Source: Selaginella moellendorffii
Taxonomy: Eukaryota > Streptophyta > Lycopodiopsida > Selaginellales > Selaginellaceae
Length of the DNA: 64,000 bases
Direction: 5' to 3'
Assembly (NCBI RefSeq): GCF_000143415.4
Contig: NW_003314353.1
Span: forward strand, 701,236-765,235
Shown here: positions 34,648-45,771 of the stretch, in pieces
How the letters are laid out: each line of letters begins with the position of its first letter
Numbering within the stretch: position 1 is the first letter of the stretch
Program-made: the position numbers and the translations under genes
The notes under the pieces: model-generated
What the model saw: only the letters and a program-made list of their open reading frames with translations
What the model was told of the DNA's origin: nothing
Databases searched by the model: none

Positions 34648-35669
34648 ATGGCAAGGGCAGGGCGTAAGCGAACCCAGGCGGAGACGGAACCTCCGCCAGA
34701 GCTGGAGCCTCCGGTTGAACAAGAGGCTATGGATGAGGAATCCTTGCATGAGGAGGACTCCAGTGAGGAAACTTCCAAACAGGAGTCCGGTGGCGAGGTT
34801 CGGTTGTCCAAGGCTCGATTGGACGTGCTAGAAGGACAGTTGGCACAGACCAATGCCCTGCTGGAGACTCTCGTACGCAAGTTAAAGCGTGACGAGAAGC
34901 GGAAGAAAAAGCGAAAGACTGCGGATGCTGGCAGCGCAGAAGGTGCGGACCCTTCGGCAGGGACTGAGGCAAAACCAGACAAGGTCGAACAAACCGAAGT
35001 GGAATCAGTCCCTCAGGCAGTTCCCAAGTACAAACCAAAGCCCCCACCGGTGTTCAAGGGAGTGAACGACTATAAGGTTGTGAAGGATTGGTTTTACGAT
35101 ATGGAGGACTACTTCCAAGCGTTGCGGTTACTAAGCTCGGAGAAGGTCCCATGTGCAAAACCATACTTGGCAGATAATGCCAAGTCTTGGTGGAGAACAA
35201 TGGAGGCCAACGAAGGACCAACGAAGGACCAGTGGCCACCTGGGACATGATGAAGGCGAGGATCCGCGCAACATACGTTCCTCCGAATGCCACTCTGCAT
35301 CTGAGAGATGAGCTGAGTAGGCTGAAGCAGACTGGAACCATCCAGGAATATGTGAATGGGTTCATGGCAAAGAGGATACTTGTCACGGACATGGGGGATA
35401 TGGATGCATTCCATGCCTTTATATCAGGTTTGCAAACCTGGGCTCGCGGTGAGGTGATGCGCTGGAACCCGACCAACTACAAGGAAGCGTTGGATGCGGC
35501 CATCAAGGTGCATTTCAACGATAACCTGCGAAAGGGGAACACGACGGGGTTGGGATCCACGTTTCACAAAGGGGCCAAACCGAGGGGAACTTATAGCAAG
35601 GGGAAATTCAAGAAGAGTTTCTCTAAGAATGAGTCCTCGGGGTTCCGGAAAGGCAAATCCGGTGGCTAG
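34648..35669 (+). pseudogene. Gag of chromovirus F, frameshifted
   Basis: The first frame (34648-35250) begins with an acidic Pro/Glu-rich region and a Lys-rich stretch, then the gag core (PPPVFKGVNDYKVVKDWFYD, YLADNAKSWWRTMEANEGP). An exact 11-bp direct duplication (35209-35219 and 35220-35230) shifts the frame. The gag core continues in the second frame to 35669 (WDMMKARIRATYVPPN, LRDELSRLKQTGTIQEYV, FISGLQ) and ends at a TAG that interrupts the frame leading into the zinc knuckle. Gag forms the virus-like particle. As it stands the protein cannot be made in one piece. Confidence 0.9.
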
Positions 35670-38156
35670 CGAGCGAGTACGTGGGGGAGTCAAGCGAAAA
35701 AAGACAAACCCACGGATAAGAAGGTCAAGTCGTATAGCAGCGTGGGAAACAACGTATGCTACAACTGCGGCGAAGCGGGACACTTCTCGAGGGAATGTCC
35801 CTACCCGAAGAAGGCCAGAGCCAATATGGCCATCAAGTCGGGTGAAGTCCAAACTGAGGTATGTGATCCAGTCCCTAACTCAAAGTTACTCATTACACGA
35901 GCAACTTTGGTAGAGAGTCGTTCGCGACATCTACTAGCCCTCCGAGGGAAGCTCGGAGGTAGCTTTGTTAAGATCCTTATTGACACGGGTGCTTCGGATA
36001 ATTTTGTGGCTACAGACATAGTCCGGCAAGCTGGACTAACGGTGCAGCGGCTAGGCGAACCAAGGACTATAGAGTTTGTTCAGGGTAGCCAAAGCACCGA
36101 TGAGGTACTTCGACAAGCGAGAGTCGAAGTGGGGACATGGAAAGTGGACATGGATTTCACCGTCTTGGACATGGCGGGATTTGACGTGATCTTCGGAATG
36201 GATTGGTTTAATCGGTTCGTGGTAGCCCTGCATGGACAAGGTAGGAACCTTGTGGTATTGGCGAATGCCCAAGGAAGAAGATCTAGGGTGGAGGCCCAGG
36301 ATCTAAAGGTAGGGCAAAGCAAGGCCAAAGAGTCATGCTTAAACCTAGTGTCCACGAGAGGACAACTCACTAAAGGAACTAAGGCAGCCTTTTTGTGCTT
36401 ACTCTCGGTGAAGAGTGACAAAAAGACAAGAATGGAAGAAGTACCTTTAGTGATCCAGCAGGTGTTGGACCAATTCCAGGATACCATGCCGGAGGAGCTA
36501 CCGGCGGGGTTGCCCCCCGCACGACCGATAGAACATAAGATTGAGCTGGTGAAGGGTGCTGAGGCGGTGGTTCGTCCACCCTATCGATTGAACGAAAAAG
36601 AACTCAAGGAGCTCAAGAGCCAACTAGAGGAGTTGGTGGACAAAGGGTATGTTAGGTTGAGCAAGTCGCCATATGGGGCGCCGGTGCTATTTGTGAAAAA
36701 GAAAGATGGATCTATGCGCATGTGCATAGACTACCGGTTGCTCAACAAGTATACCAAGAAGAACAAGTACCCTTTGCCAAGGATCGAGGACCTGTTCGAT
36801 AGGTTGGGAAAGGCAAAATACTTCTCGAGGATTGACCTAAGGTCAGGATACTACCAGATCAGGGTAGCTGAGGAAGATGTCGAGAAGACAACCTGTCGAA
36901 CGAGGTATGGGAGCTTTGAGTTTCTGGTGATGCCCTTTGGGATGTGCAATGCGCCGGCAACATTTTCGGCGTTGATGAACCACATCTTTGTACCCTATCT
37001 GGATCACTTCGTGGTCGTCTATATCGACGATATCCTGATCTATAGCGAGACGCTAGAGGAGCATGCCGAACACTTGGTGAAGGTGTTTGAGAAACTAAGG
37101 GAACACAAACTGTATGCTAAAGAGAGCAAATGTGACTTTGCTCAACAAGAGGTAAAGTTTCTCGGGCATGTGGTGGGCCAGGACGGGCTCAAGGTGGACC
37201 CGGAGAAGGTCCAAGCGATCCAGGAATGGGAGCGACCTTCGAATGTACATGAGTTGAGGGCGTTCTTGGGGCTATGCAACTACTATCGAAAGTTTATCAG
37301 ACACTATTCGAGAGTAGCCCTGCCCTTAACAGACCAAACCGGAAAAGGGAAGATGGTATGGACAGCGGAATGCGAGGCGGCATTCGTCCACCTCAAAGGG
37401 AAGTTGAGGAAGGCTCCGGTGTTGGCATTACCAGATTTTGGTAAGGACTTTGAGGTAGATACGGATGCTTCGGACTTTGCGTTGGGCGCAGTTTTGAAGC
37501 AAGACAACCATCCAGTAGCGTTCTTCTCGAAGAAGTTGGACAAGGCTCAACGGAAGTGGCCTGCCCACGAGAAGGAATTGTTTGCGGTGGTCAAGGCGCT
37601 CAAGGAGTGGCGACACTACCTTGGGAGACACTTCAAGGTTTACACGGACAATGTGGCAACGAAACACTTCTTGTCACAGCCCGACCTGAGAGGGAAACAA
37701 GGTCGGTGGGCCAATGCCTTGGCCGAGTTTGATTGCGAGATTCTGTACAAGCTTGGGAAGAGCAACATCGTGGCAGATGTGCTAAGTCGAAAAGCGAGCT
37801 TGAGGTTGGCGATATCCAGTGCAATAGCAACCTTCTGGGACGATGTGCGGACAGCATATGAGAACGATGGTCTAGCACAAGAAGTGTTGTTGAGGAATCT
37901 GGAGGCGCGGGAAGCTCACCAGAGAGGTGAGCTGCCAACGGAAGAGAAAACGGGCTATGCGGAACGCAACGGACTCATTTATTACAAGCAAACGAGGGTA
38001 TATGTTCCAGAAGGGGGACTAAGGAAGGTAGCCTTAGAAGAGTGTCATGACGGACCTCTTGCGGGACACGGCGGAGTGCCCAAGACGATGGGCTTACTCA
38101 AGAGGAAGTATCATTGGCAAAGACATGTCCAACATGTCAGCAAGTCAAAGCCGTGA
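35670..38156 (+). pseudogene. Pol of chromovirus F: zinc knuckle, protease, RT, RNase H, integrase finger
   Basis: The frame continues directly after the TAG at 35667-35669 and is then open to 38156. In order: [15 protein letters not shown] zinc knuckle (from 35757), protease with active DTGASD (about 35980), reverse transcriptase with [15 protein letters not shown] and the catalytic YIDD (about 37020), RNase H with DTDASD and the YTDN word, and the first half of the integrase HHCC finger ([10 protein letters not shown]). Near 38112 a short deletion with frameshift removes roughly ten residues between the His and Cys halves of the finger, and the frame then ends. RT and RNase H look catalytically sound; the integrase does not. 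Confidence 0.93.
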
Positions 38157-38501
38157 CTAAGGCTAGTGGGGGCTTGTTGCAAAGCATCCCAATTCCAGAT
38201 CGTCCGTGGAAATGTCTTACGATGGACTTCATCACGGGACTACCCCCAAGTGAGGGGTTCGATGCGATATTCGTGGTGGTGGATCGATTTTCGAAGATGG
38301 CACATTTCATACCCACCACAACGGAAGTGGATGCGGAAGGTGTGGCGAAGCTGTTCTTTGAACAAGTGGTTCGAGTGCGGGGAAGGCCAGAAGAGATTAT
38401 CTCAGATCGAGATAAGATCTTCACTAGTAGGTTCTGGAGGACCCTCCTGGAACAGTATCGCACCAAGTTGAAATTCAGCACAGCCTATCACCCACAGACA
38501 G

Positions 38502-38548
38502 GTATGGGGTATTAAGTCAAGTTTGGTGGTCCTAACACTTCTTGACAG
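38502..38548 (+). other. Intron-like segment 1 in the F integrase (47 nt)
   Basis: Starts GTATGG, ends CTTGACAG, and has a CCTAAC branch-point-like word ending 17 nt before the 3' end. Removal joins ACA G with AC GGA and restores the conserved YHPQTDGQTERVN integrase motif; retention meets TAA after five codons. The related elements Z in this window have no insert at this place. Confidence 0.82.
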
Positions 38549-38966
38549 ACGGACAAACGGAAAGGGTGAATAGGCAGCTGGAGGATTATTTGCGATGCTA
38601 TGTCTCGGGAGACCAGACCGATTGGGTAAGTCATTTGGGACTTGCGGAAATGTGTTATAACAACTCACCACATTCGAGTATCGGGGTGAGTCCATGGGAA
38701 GTCATCAATGGGCAAGCTATTGAAGGTCCTGTGGAACTTGGCGTGGCCGAGTATCATGGAGAGTTACCCGCAGTGGAGGCATTCACGGCGGAAAGACTCA
38801 ACATTTGGAATCTAGTGAGGGATTCCTTGGAACGGGCTCAACAAAGGCAAACCAAGTACGCGAACCTAAAGCGCCGGGATGTAGAGTTTCAAGCTGGGGA
38901 GAAGGTGTGGCTGAACACCAAGAACCTCAGGCTACCAAGTGGGATCAGCCGAAAGTTGACCCAAAG

Positions 38967-39018
38967 GTAAAAATGCATGTATTCATGTAAATGAATTGAT
39001 CTTGAGTTCCTTAAGCAG
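38967..39018 (+). other. Intron-like segment 2 in the F integrase (52 nt)
   Basis: Starts GTAAAAATG, ends CTTAAGCAG. Removal joins CAA AG with G TTC to give the normal R-F-A-G-P-Y sequence; retention gives AGG TAA at once. The length equals host introns in this window (47-61 nt in the formamidase gene). Confidence 0.82.
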
Positions 39019-39479
39019 GTTCGCGGGGCCTTACGAGATTGAGGCACGAATCGGTAACGTGGCTTACCGACTCCGACTTCCTCGAGAGATGGGGAAGATG
39101 CACCCAGTGTTCCATGTGAACTTACTCAAGCCGTACTTTGAGGATCCGCTTCGCAAGGACCAAGTAAGACCTCTACCTGAGGTTATCCAAGGGGAAGAGG
39201 AATACGAAGTCGAGGCCATCCTCAATGCACGCAAGAGCAAGCGACAAGGACGCGAGGTGAGAGAGTTCCATGTGAAGTGGAAAGGATTTCCACACTGCGA
39301 AGCAACATGGGAACCGGAGGAGAACCTAGCGAACACGCGAGATCTAGTGGAGGAATTTCTGCAAGGCAGAACTCTATGTACTTATGCAAAGTTCAATTAA
39401 AAATATCAATTTGCAAAGTTGAGCAAGTGGCATATGTTGGGACCCGAAAGCGCGCCGAAGGTAAGCTAATTAGCATGGG

Positions 39480-39620
39480 TTAGCTAGGTCGACCAGGCGT
39501 AGGGAGCTACGCCCGACTCCCTGCGGGGATGTCGAATCCGTAGACGTATTCTACGGAGGTTGGGTTCGAGTCCCAACCCCCTAGTAAAGCAAGGCTGGGT
39601 TCAAGTCCCGACCCCATACT
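39480..39620 (+). other. tRNA-arm-like module in the F 3' untranslated region
   Basis: Positions 39538-39556 form a perfect 6-bp stem with 7-nt loop, and 39560-39576 form a perfect tRNA T-arm (TTGGG, loop TTCGAGT, CCCAA). A second T-arm-like unit follows at 39595-39611. GGTTCGAGTCC matches the Pol III B box. A full cloverleaf is not present (no D-arm). Related motifs occur in E at 32684 and in G at 45171. Confidence 0.5.
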
Positions 39621-39803
39621 AGGGCGTGGTGAGGTGAGGAGTATAGGGACACCTATATTCCGTTGTCATGGGCTCTTGGCCGGGAAGGCTAACTTAGGCA
39701 CACCGCTAAGTGGGGGGATGCCCCCGGAGACATGGTCAACAAGTCGTAGGATAAAACGAGACGTTCGATGTGGGCATCGAACTTCTTCTATGGGTGGTGG
39801 AGT

Positions 39804-40952
39804 TGTAAGGAACCAACTCGCCGAGGTGTCGTAGGCTAAAGGAACCCCGAAAGAATGACCAAAATGACAAAGAGTTCATCGGATGGGACCAAGTCGAAGA
39901 TCGAGTCCAAGACTGACTCTAGAACCGAGTTCGAGATAGAGTCCGGAATCGAGTCCAAGATCGACTCGGGGACTGAGTTTGAGTCCGAGTTCGAGACCGA
40001 GTTCGAGACGGAGTCCGAGATCCGAAATCGGGTCCGAGACCGAGTCCGAGGTCGAGTCCGAGGTCGGGTCCAAGATCGGGTCTGAGATCGAGTCCGAGAT
40101 CGAGTCCGAGGCCGAATCCGAAGTCGGATCCGAAATCGGGTCCAAGATCGAGCCAGAGACTAAGTCCAAATACTAATACGGGTCAAGGGGTGAAAGCCCA
40201 AAGCGTGCGTCTCCCAGGGGGGGGGGGGCTGCAGGGGGTTCCAAAAGTATAGTAGGGATAGTGAGGTCCAGGAACCAGTTTAGAAGGGACTCTCCAGTGG
40301 GGCTCCCAAACTGACTTGAGGTTGGGACTGGGACCGAGGGGCCTTGGGTGGGAGTGAGCATGGACTTGGTTGGTGCCGGAGGGGCCATCCAAGGAAGTGC
40401 TCAAGAGCAGCTCCCACTCCCGAAAGGGAAACCGATTGCGGTGCTCCCGGCTCATGTGGAGTGGTGCCCCACTTGAGTACCATGCGGCTCATTGGTCCTC
40501 GCCCTTCCTAGGGGCTTGGGCCTTCCTTCGGGATGGAAGTGGGGGGCGAGAGGTACCCATACCGGGCCGCTAGGCCACGGTGTTTCGCCCCGGCGTCCCG
40601 AAGCAAGTGTTGCACTCAAGACTTGGGATTTAGAGGGTCCCATGATCAAGTCTTGTGGTACCAAAGGATGTTAGGAACCTGGAAGCTTGGTGTGCCTGGC
40701 TGCTTGTGCTTGCAGGGAGTGTAGCCGAACCTTAAGTCCAGTCTAACCCGGGGAGGGGGATTGGGAGTGATTTGGGAATCCGTGGATGGGTGGCTAACAC
40801 TTCGTTGCTCGTGCAGTGAGTAGCTGAGACCAAGTAGGAGCTGGTACCATAGGCGAGAACCTTGGCAAGGGAACTTAGCAAAAGCCAAGGCGGTGTTGGA
40901 CGGATAGACGAGGTAAGCTGGCAAATTGGAAAGAAAAAATTTATGGCTTACA
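39804..40952 (+). repeat. 3' LTR of chromovirus F
   Basis: Begins TGTAAGGAACC and ends GGCTTACA; nearly identical to 33428-34588. It includes the minisatellite at 39862-40170 and the shared LTR block with a 12-G run at 40172-40262. Confidence 0.95.
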
Positions 40953-41722
40953 ACCTCGAGGATGGAAGTAATGATTTTATGTTGCTTGGTGCAACAATCA
41001 AAGGATAGAAGCAAAAAACTATTAGCCAAGAATGGGCTGTAGAAATCATTGGAAGGAATCCAAATGACAATATTAGGCGAGAAAATATTCATGTGTTGAA
41101 TGCTAACAAATTGTGGGAAAGGAAATATATTTTCAATGATTGATTCCTAAATGCTCCAATTTGGTGAAAGTGAAAGTTCTAAGGGAGAGAGCGGCAAGGT
41201 AGCCAAATGATAAGGCTGAGGATAGCCCTAACACAAATTATGGGAAAACAAAACTTAATGCCTAGGATGGCACAAAATAGGAGAGAGGATGATAGTGCCC
41301 TTAAGTAAAGAACTTTCTAAGATAGGGAGTGTTTTCACAATATGTGCAATGCAAGGTGTTAGAAATACCTAGGAATTTGACTTTGAAAAGTTAAAATTAA
41401 AAGTTCCAAAGTGTGATGGTTATGCTAGTAGAGGCTGAGGCTACTCTTGAATGAGTAGTCAAATTGAAACAGAGAAGGTGTCTCTAACAAGTTTAGCATA
41501 AATTAAGCAAAAAAAAGGGGAGAGACTACCATAAGTGGTTTAATGAGTCTCTAAGTTAGAGAGACTATACTCCTTAGGGGACAGATAAAGCATGGTGAGA
41601 CTTTGGTGTTAAACTATTGATGAATATTAGCTGGATGTCAAGGATGAAAAGTGGTAATCCATGATGGGGTTACTTTATAAAATTGTTTATTATTCGACGA
41701 GGACGTCTATGAGTGGTGGAGT
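40953..41722 (+). mobile_element. Continuation of element E after insertion F
   Basis: Joins 33422 across the F insertion. AT-rich, with no useful frame; a GGACGTCTATGAGTGGTGGA word just before 41723 matches the pre-LTR sequence of F (ATGGGTGGTGGAGT). No independent gene is seen. Confidence 0.6.
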
Positions 41723-42906
41723 TGTGAGACACAAATCCCTAAGCCTCAAAGTGAAGTTGAAAGGGTGCCATGTAGTAGTGGTCGAAGCAAAAGCCAAATG
41801 AGTGTAACACATTTGAATTAAAAGCTTCAGCTTGAAAAGTCGAGAGCAGGAGTGGAACTCTCAACAAAGGGCTCAAGGAACAAGCTCGAAGTGAGCAATA
41901 AGTGAGTCTTTAGAAAAGGGATACAAGAGGACCCAAGATAGAGTCCAATATGGAATTTGAGATGGAAATACAGTCTAAAATGGAGTCTGACATGGACCCG
42001 AGATAGACTTTAAGATAGACTTGAGATATAATCTGAGATGGAGTCCGAGTTGGAGTTTGAGATGGAGTCTGAGATGGACCCAAGATAGAGTTCAAAATGG
42101 AGTCCGAGATGGAGTTTGAGATGGACCCGAGATGGAGTCCAAGATGGAGTTCGAGATGGACTCAAGATGGAGTTCAAGATGGACCCGAGATGGAGTCTAA
42201 GATGAAGTTTGAAACCGAGACCAAGACCAAGTTTAAGTCCAAGAAACAAGTGGAGAGTGTGGGGGGTGGACCCCAGTGGAGCCAGTTTGGCCAGGAAAGG
42301 CTAGTGTGACCCAAAAAGGCTATGCCCACGTATTGGGTAATGATATATCCATTGAGTCCAAAGCTAGAATGAATATGGACAAACAAGCAAGGTAGGTTGG
42401 TGAAGTATTCAAGAGCTGGCTCTAGCTCCTTTGGGAGATCAAATGGTCAATGCTTCCAATCCAAGTGTGGGTGGCATTATCTACTTGGATACCTAGTGTG
42501 GCTTAATAAAACCCCACTTTAGCCCCATGGCTAGAGCACCCAAAGGTGGAAGGTGGGGAGAGTACCTATGAGGCTTGTGTGGGGCCATAGTGTTCCAAAA
42601 TGTTGTTTTGAAGTCCCAAACTATGGAAAGGAAGAGGAACAATCCTTTAGTATAGTGACCAAGGATACAGTCACATGGTGAGAAAGTCTTAGAAGACAAT
42701 AGGACTTAGTGGTCAGGCCTATGAGCCTTGACCTAGTGGCAGTGTTGGCAAGCATGGCCATGGACAAAAAGGGATTTAGTGAGGACTGAAAAAGGGATAT
42801 TGGGGAAGGTTGTCCTTGATGTCTATGAGTATTCTAAGGATGCTAAAGAGTCAAAGGTGAATCGGTATGGCCTTAGTGTAACGGGTTGATATGTTGGTGG
42901 TACCTT
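41723..42906 (+). repeat. 3' LTR of element E (truncated)
   Basis: Starts TGTGAGACACAAATC like 27996 and follows that LTR through the minisatellite (41935-42240) and the 42290-42906 segment, then breaks off where an inverted minisatellite begins. The G-tract block is largely lost here. Confidence 0.75.
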
Positions 42907-43200
42907 GGACTCGGACTCAAACTCAGACTCAGATTCGGACTCGGACTTGAACTCAGTCTTAATTTTGGTCTTAGTCTCAGTCTCGGTCTCAGTCTCAAAC
43001 TCCATCTCGGACTCTATCTTGGCCTCCATCTCGGCCTCCATCTCGGCCTCCATCTCGGGTCCATCTCAAACTCCATCTCGAGTCCACATCAAACTCCATC
43101 TCGGACTCCATCTCGGGTCCATCTCAAACTCCATCTCGAGTCCACATCAAACTCCATCCCGGACTCCATCTTGGGTCCATCTCAAACTCCTAATCCAAGA
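42907..43200 (-). repeat. Inverted minisatellite of the E/F type
   Basis: CTCGGACTC and CTCCATCTCGG units, the reverse complement of the arrays in the adjacent LTRs. The 42907 junction is a head-to-head join with the E 3' LTR. Confidence 0.8.
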
Positions 43201-43589
43201 TAGAACTCTGGCTGTGTGAAAATGTGTTGTAGAGTATCTTCTTGTGTCCTTGCAGTAGAATCTGGCTCAAGAAAGTCAATCTCCAAAGGCACCACAAAAA
43301 CTATATTCTCCTCCAAGTCGAGCATTTTTGGAATCTCCCGAATCTTGCTTGGGTATTCTGCTTCCTTAAGCTTGAGTGAGTACAGTGATGTAGAGTGATG
43401 AAAGGAGAGTGAGGTGGACAAGGTGTCCAATCGCATTGTAGAAAATCAATCATGTTGCATCGCAAAGATTGAAACTCCATTGTTTGACAAAGAAGCAATA
43501 GATTGTTGTGGAGAGGAGCTTGGTGGTGTTTTTGCGACCTCAGCCACTTCTTAGGATGCCAAGGCTTGCCCCTTAATATTGAGAACTAT
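43201..43589. other. Non-repetitive segment with an 84-codon frame
   Basis: A minus-strand frame (43436-43182; words EYPSKIREIPKMLDLEENIV, FVVPLEIDFLEPDS) occupies this piece, which has no other copy in the window. It could be captured host sequence or chance. I do not recognise it. Confidence 0.3.
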
Positions 43590-45690
43590 TGTAAGCAGCT
43601 AAATTTTTCATTCCACTTTAGTTACTTAACCACACCTCAATCATTTAGAGGAGTCTTATTCACCACGTCCATATGTTTTATTCTTAATTTGGGGATATAC
43701 TAGCCTCATGAATGGCATTTATACCACTCAGCCTTTGCATTTGGTCCAAGTGCTCCATATATCCGATCCCACAATAAACACCTAAAGGTACCACTGACAT
43801 ATTAGCTTGTTACACTAAAGTTATATCTATTCACCTTTGTTTGGGGGTAATTAAAGACCATATATACTATAGTCTCGTCTCCCAAAAATTGGGCCATCTA
43901 TCCATGAGTGGTTATCCCATGACCACACCTTAGCATTCTTAAGATGCCTGGAGACATAAAGAACACCCTTCTCTAATATCCCTTCTTCAGTCTTCATTAA
44001 GTCCCTTTTTGTCCATGGTTGTGCTCGCCAACATTGCCACTAGGTTAGGACCTGAAAGTCTAACCACTCAGTCCCATTGACCTCTAGAACTTCCTTGCCA
44101 CATGACCATATCCTTGGTCACTACACATGAGGATTGCTCCTTTTCTTTTCCATAGTCTAAGACTTTGGGACAACATTTCAAAACACTACAACCCAACATA
44201 AGCCCCATGGGTACTTTCCCCATATTCTGCCTTTGGGTGCTTTAGCCATATGGCTAGAGCAAGGTTGCAATGAGTCACACCAAGTATTCAAGTACATAGT
44301 GCTACCCACACTTGAATTGGGAGTATTGCTCATTTGATCTCCCAGGAGAAATAGAGATGGCTTTTGAACACTTTACCAAATTACCCCACTTATCCATCCA
44401 TGTTTACTCTAGCCTTGGATTCTTCAATAGTTATATTATCACCCACCACATAAGTATAGTCTTCCTTGGTCACATTGGCTTTTCCTAGCCAAACTACTAT
44501 CCTTTTAAAGCTCACCAAACCCCTTAGGATTTGGGAGATGATCGGTTTGGGCTTTCACCTTTGAATTCAAATTCAAACTTGGTCTTGGTCTCAGTGATAG
44601 ACAACACAGTAGCATTATAAAAATTACTGATCTAAGAGATGTCAAAGGTTACTTCTTGGCTCGTGGTTAATTGAATCTTGGACTCAATTTCAAACTCGAC
44701 CTTGAACTCAATTTTGAACTTGACCTTAGACTCAATCTTGGATTTGCCTTCGGACGTGATCTCAGACTCGGTCTTGGATTTGATCTCAAATCTTGGACTC
44801 GGCCTTGAACTTGGTTTTGAACTTGGTCTTAAAGTTAGTTTCAGACTCAATTATGGACTTAGTCTCATCTAATAAAGTCTTTATCCTTTTGGTCATGGTT
44901 TTAGGGATTTTTTAGCCTACAATACCTTGGGGAGTTGGTTCCTTACAACTCTACCACCCATAAAAGAAGTTTGATACCCATATTGAATGTCTTTTTTTAA
45001 TCTTACGACTTGTTGACTATGTCTCTAGGGGCATCCTTCCATTTAATGGTGTGCCTAAGTCAACCTCCTTGACTAAGAGCATATAACACTGGTAAGTGTC
45101 TCTATGCCTCTCTCCTCACTATGCCCTAGTATGGGGTTGAAACTTGAACCTAACCTTGCTTTACTAAAAGGTTGGGATTTGAACTCAACCTCCATAGAAT
45201 ATAATAATGGATTTGACATCCCCTCAATACGTTGGGTGTAATTCCCTACGTTTGGTTAACTTAACTAAACCCATGTTAATTAGCTTACCTTTGGCATGCC
45301 TTCAGGTCTTCACATATGACATTACTTTATTTCACAAATGGATATTTTAATTGAACTTTGCATAAGTACTTAAAGTTTTACCTTGCAAAAATTCCTCCGC
45401 TAGATCTTGCGCGTTTGACAGATTCTCCTTTAGTTCCTAAGTTGTTTCATAGAGAGGAAATCCTTTCCATTTTACATGGAACTTTTTCACTTTGCATCCC
45501 TTCTACTTACTTTTATGTGCATTGAGGATGACTTCAACCTCTTATTCCTCCTCTTTTAGATAACCTTGGGTAAAGGTCTTACTTGGTCCTTGCAAAGTGG
45601 GCCTTTAAAGTATAGCTTGAGTAAGTTTACATAGAATATATTCCCCATCTCCTAGGGAATAGTGTTTTTGCATGTTCCTATATTTGATAT
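43590..45690 (-). mobile_element. Decayed chromovirus G, 3' half
   Basis: The LTR is 43590-44947 in minus orientation, beginning TGTAAGGAACCAACTCCCC at 44947 as in F. Its tail resembles the E LTR. Minus-strand sequence 44948-45690 holds the same T-arm-like motif (about 45171-45189) and a broken chromodomain (HVKWKGF- and EEFLQG-like words near 45500-45400, AKFN end near 45360). The element stops near 45690 where the non-coding repeat begins. It is a dead relative of F. Confidence 0.75.
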
Positions 45691-45771
45691 TTTAAGTGTA
45701 CTTTTTTATTAGACAAATATATATAGCTCGATAGAATATAAGTTTAGTGTTTAAGTCTTGTGAAAGGCAAG

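Larger units (their letters stand above)
38114..39400 (+). pseudogene. Integrase core and chromodomain of F, apparently spliced
   Basis: Model: join(38114..38501, 38549..38966, 39019..39400). The first part holds TCPTCQQ (Cys half of the finger) and the integrase core with the first two catalytic acids (MDFITG and ISDRDKIF). The second begins DGQTERVN, whose Glu is the third catalytic acid, and runs through the C-terminal core to KLTQR. The third gives RFAGPYEIEARIG, HPVFHVNLLKPYF and a chromodomain (EYEVEAIL, FHVKWKGFP, TWEPEENL) ending at TAA 39400. Unspliced reading stops immediately after each junction. The chromodomain is thought to direct integration to marked chromatin. Upstream frameshifts make this copy inactive. 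Confidence 0.88.
33428..40952 (+). mobile_element. Full-length Ty3/Gypsy chromovirus F
   Basis: A 7525-bp element with 5' LTR 33428-34588 (1161 bp) and 3' LTR 39804-40952 (1149 bp), nearly identical; most of the length difference is one 12-bp minisatellite unit. Perfect 5-bp target duplications ACCTC lie at 33423-33427 and 40953-40957. A tRNA-Met primer site follows the 5' LTR. The interior encodes gag, zinc knuckle, protease, reverse transcriptase, RNase H, integrase and a C-terminal chromodomain. The close LTRs mean a recent insertion, yet the coding region is broken by an 11-bp duplication, one in-frame stop and one small deletion, so this copy was probably moved in trans. Two intron-like segments in the integrase part are listed separately. 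Confidence 0.95.

Noticed and set aside
35667-35669. Programmed stop readthrough between gag and pol in F
   Set aside because: The TAG lies before the zinc knuckle rather than at a gag/pol boundary, and gag has another lesion, so a plain nonsense mutation is simpler.
39480-39585. Functional tRNA gene
   Set aside because: The T-arm and one hairpin are perfect but there is no D-arm, the loop lacks the invariant T33 and the acceptor pairing is imperfect.
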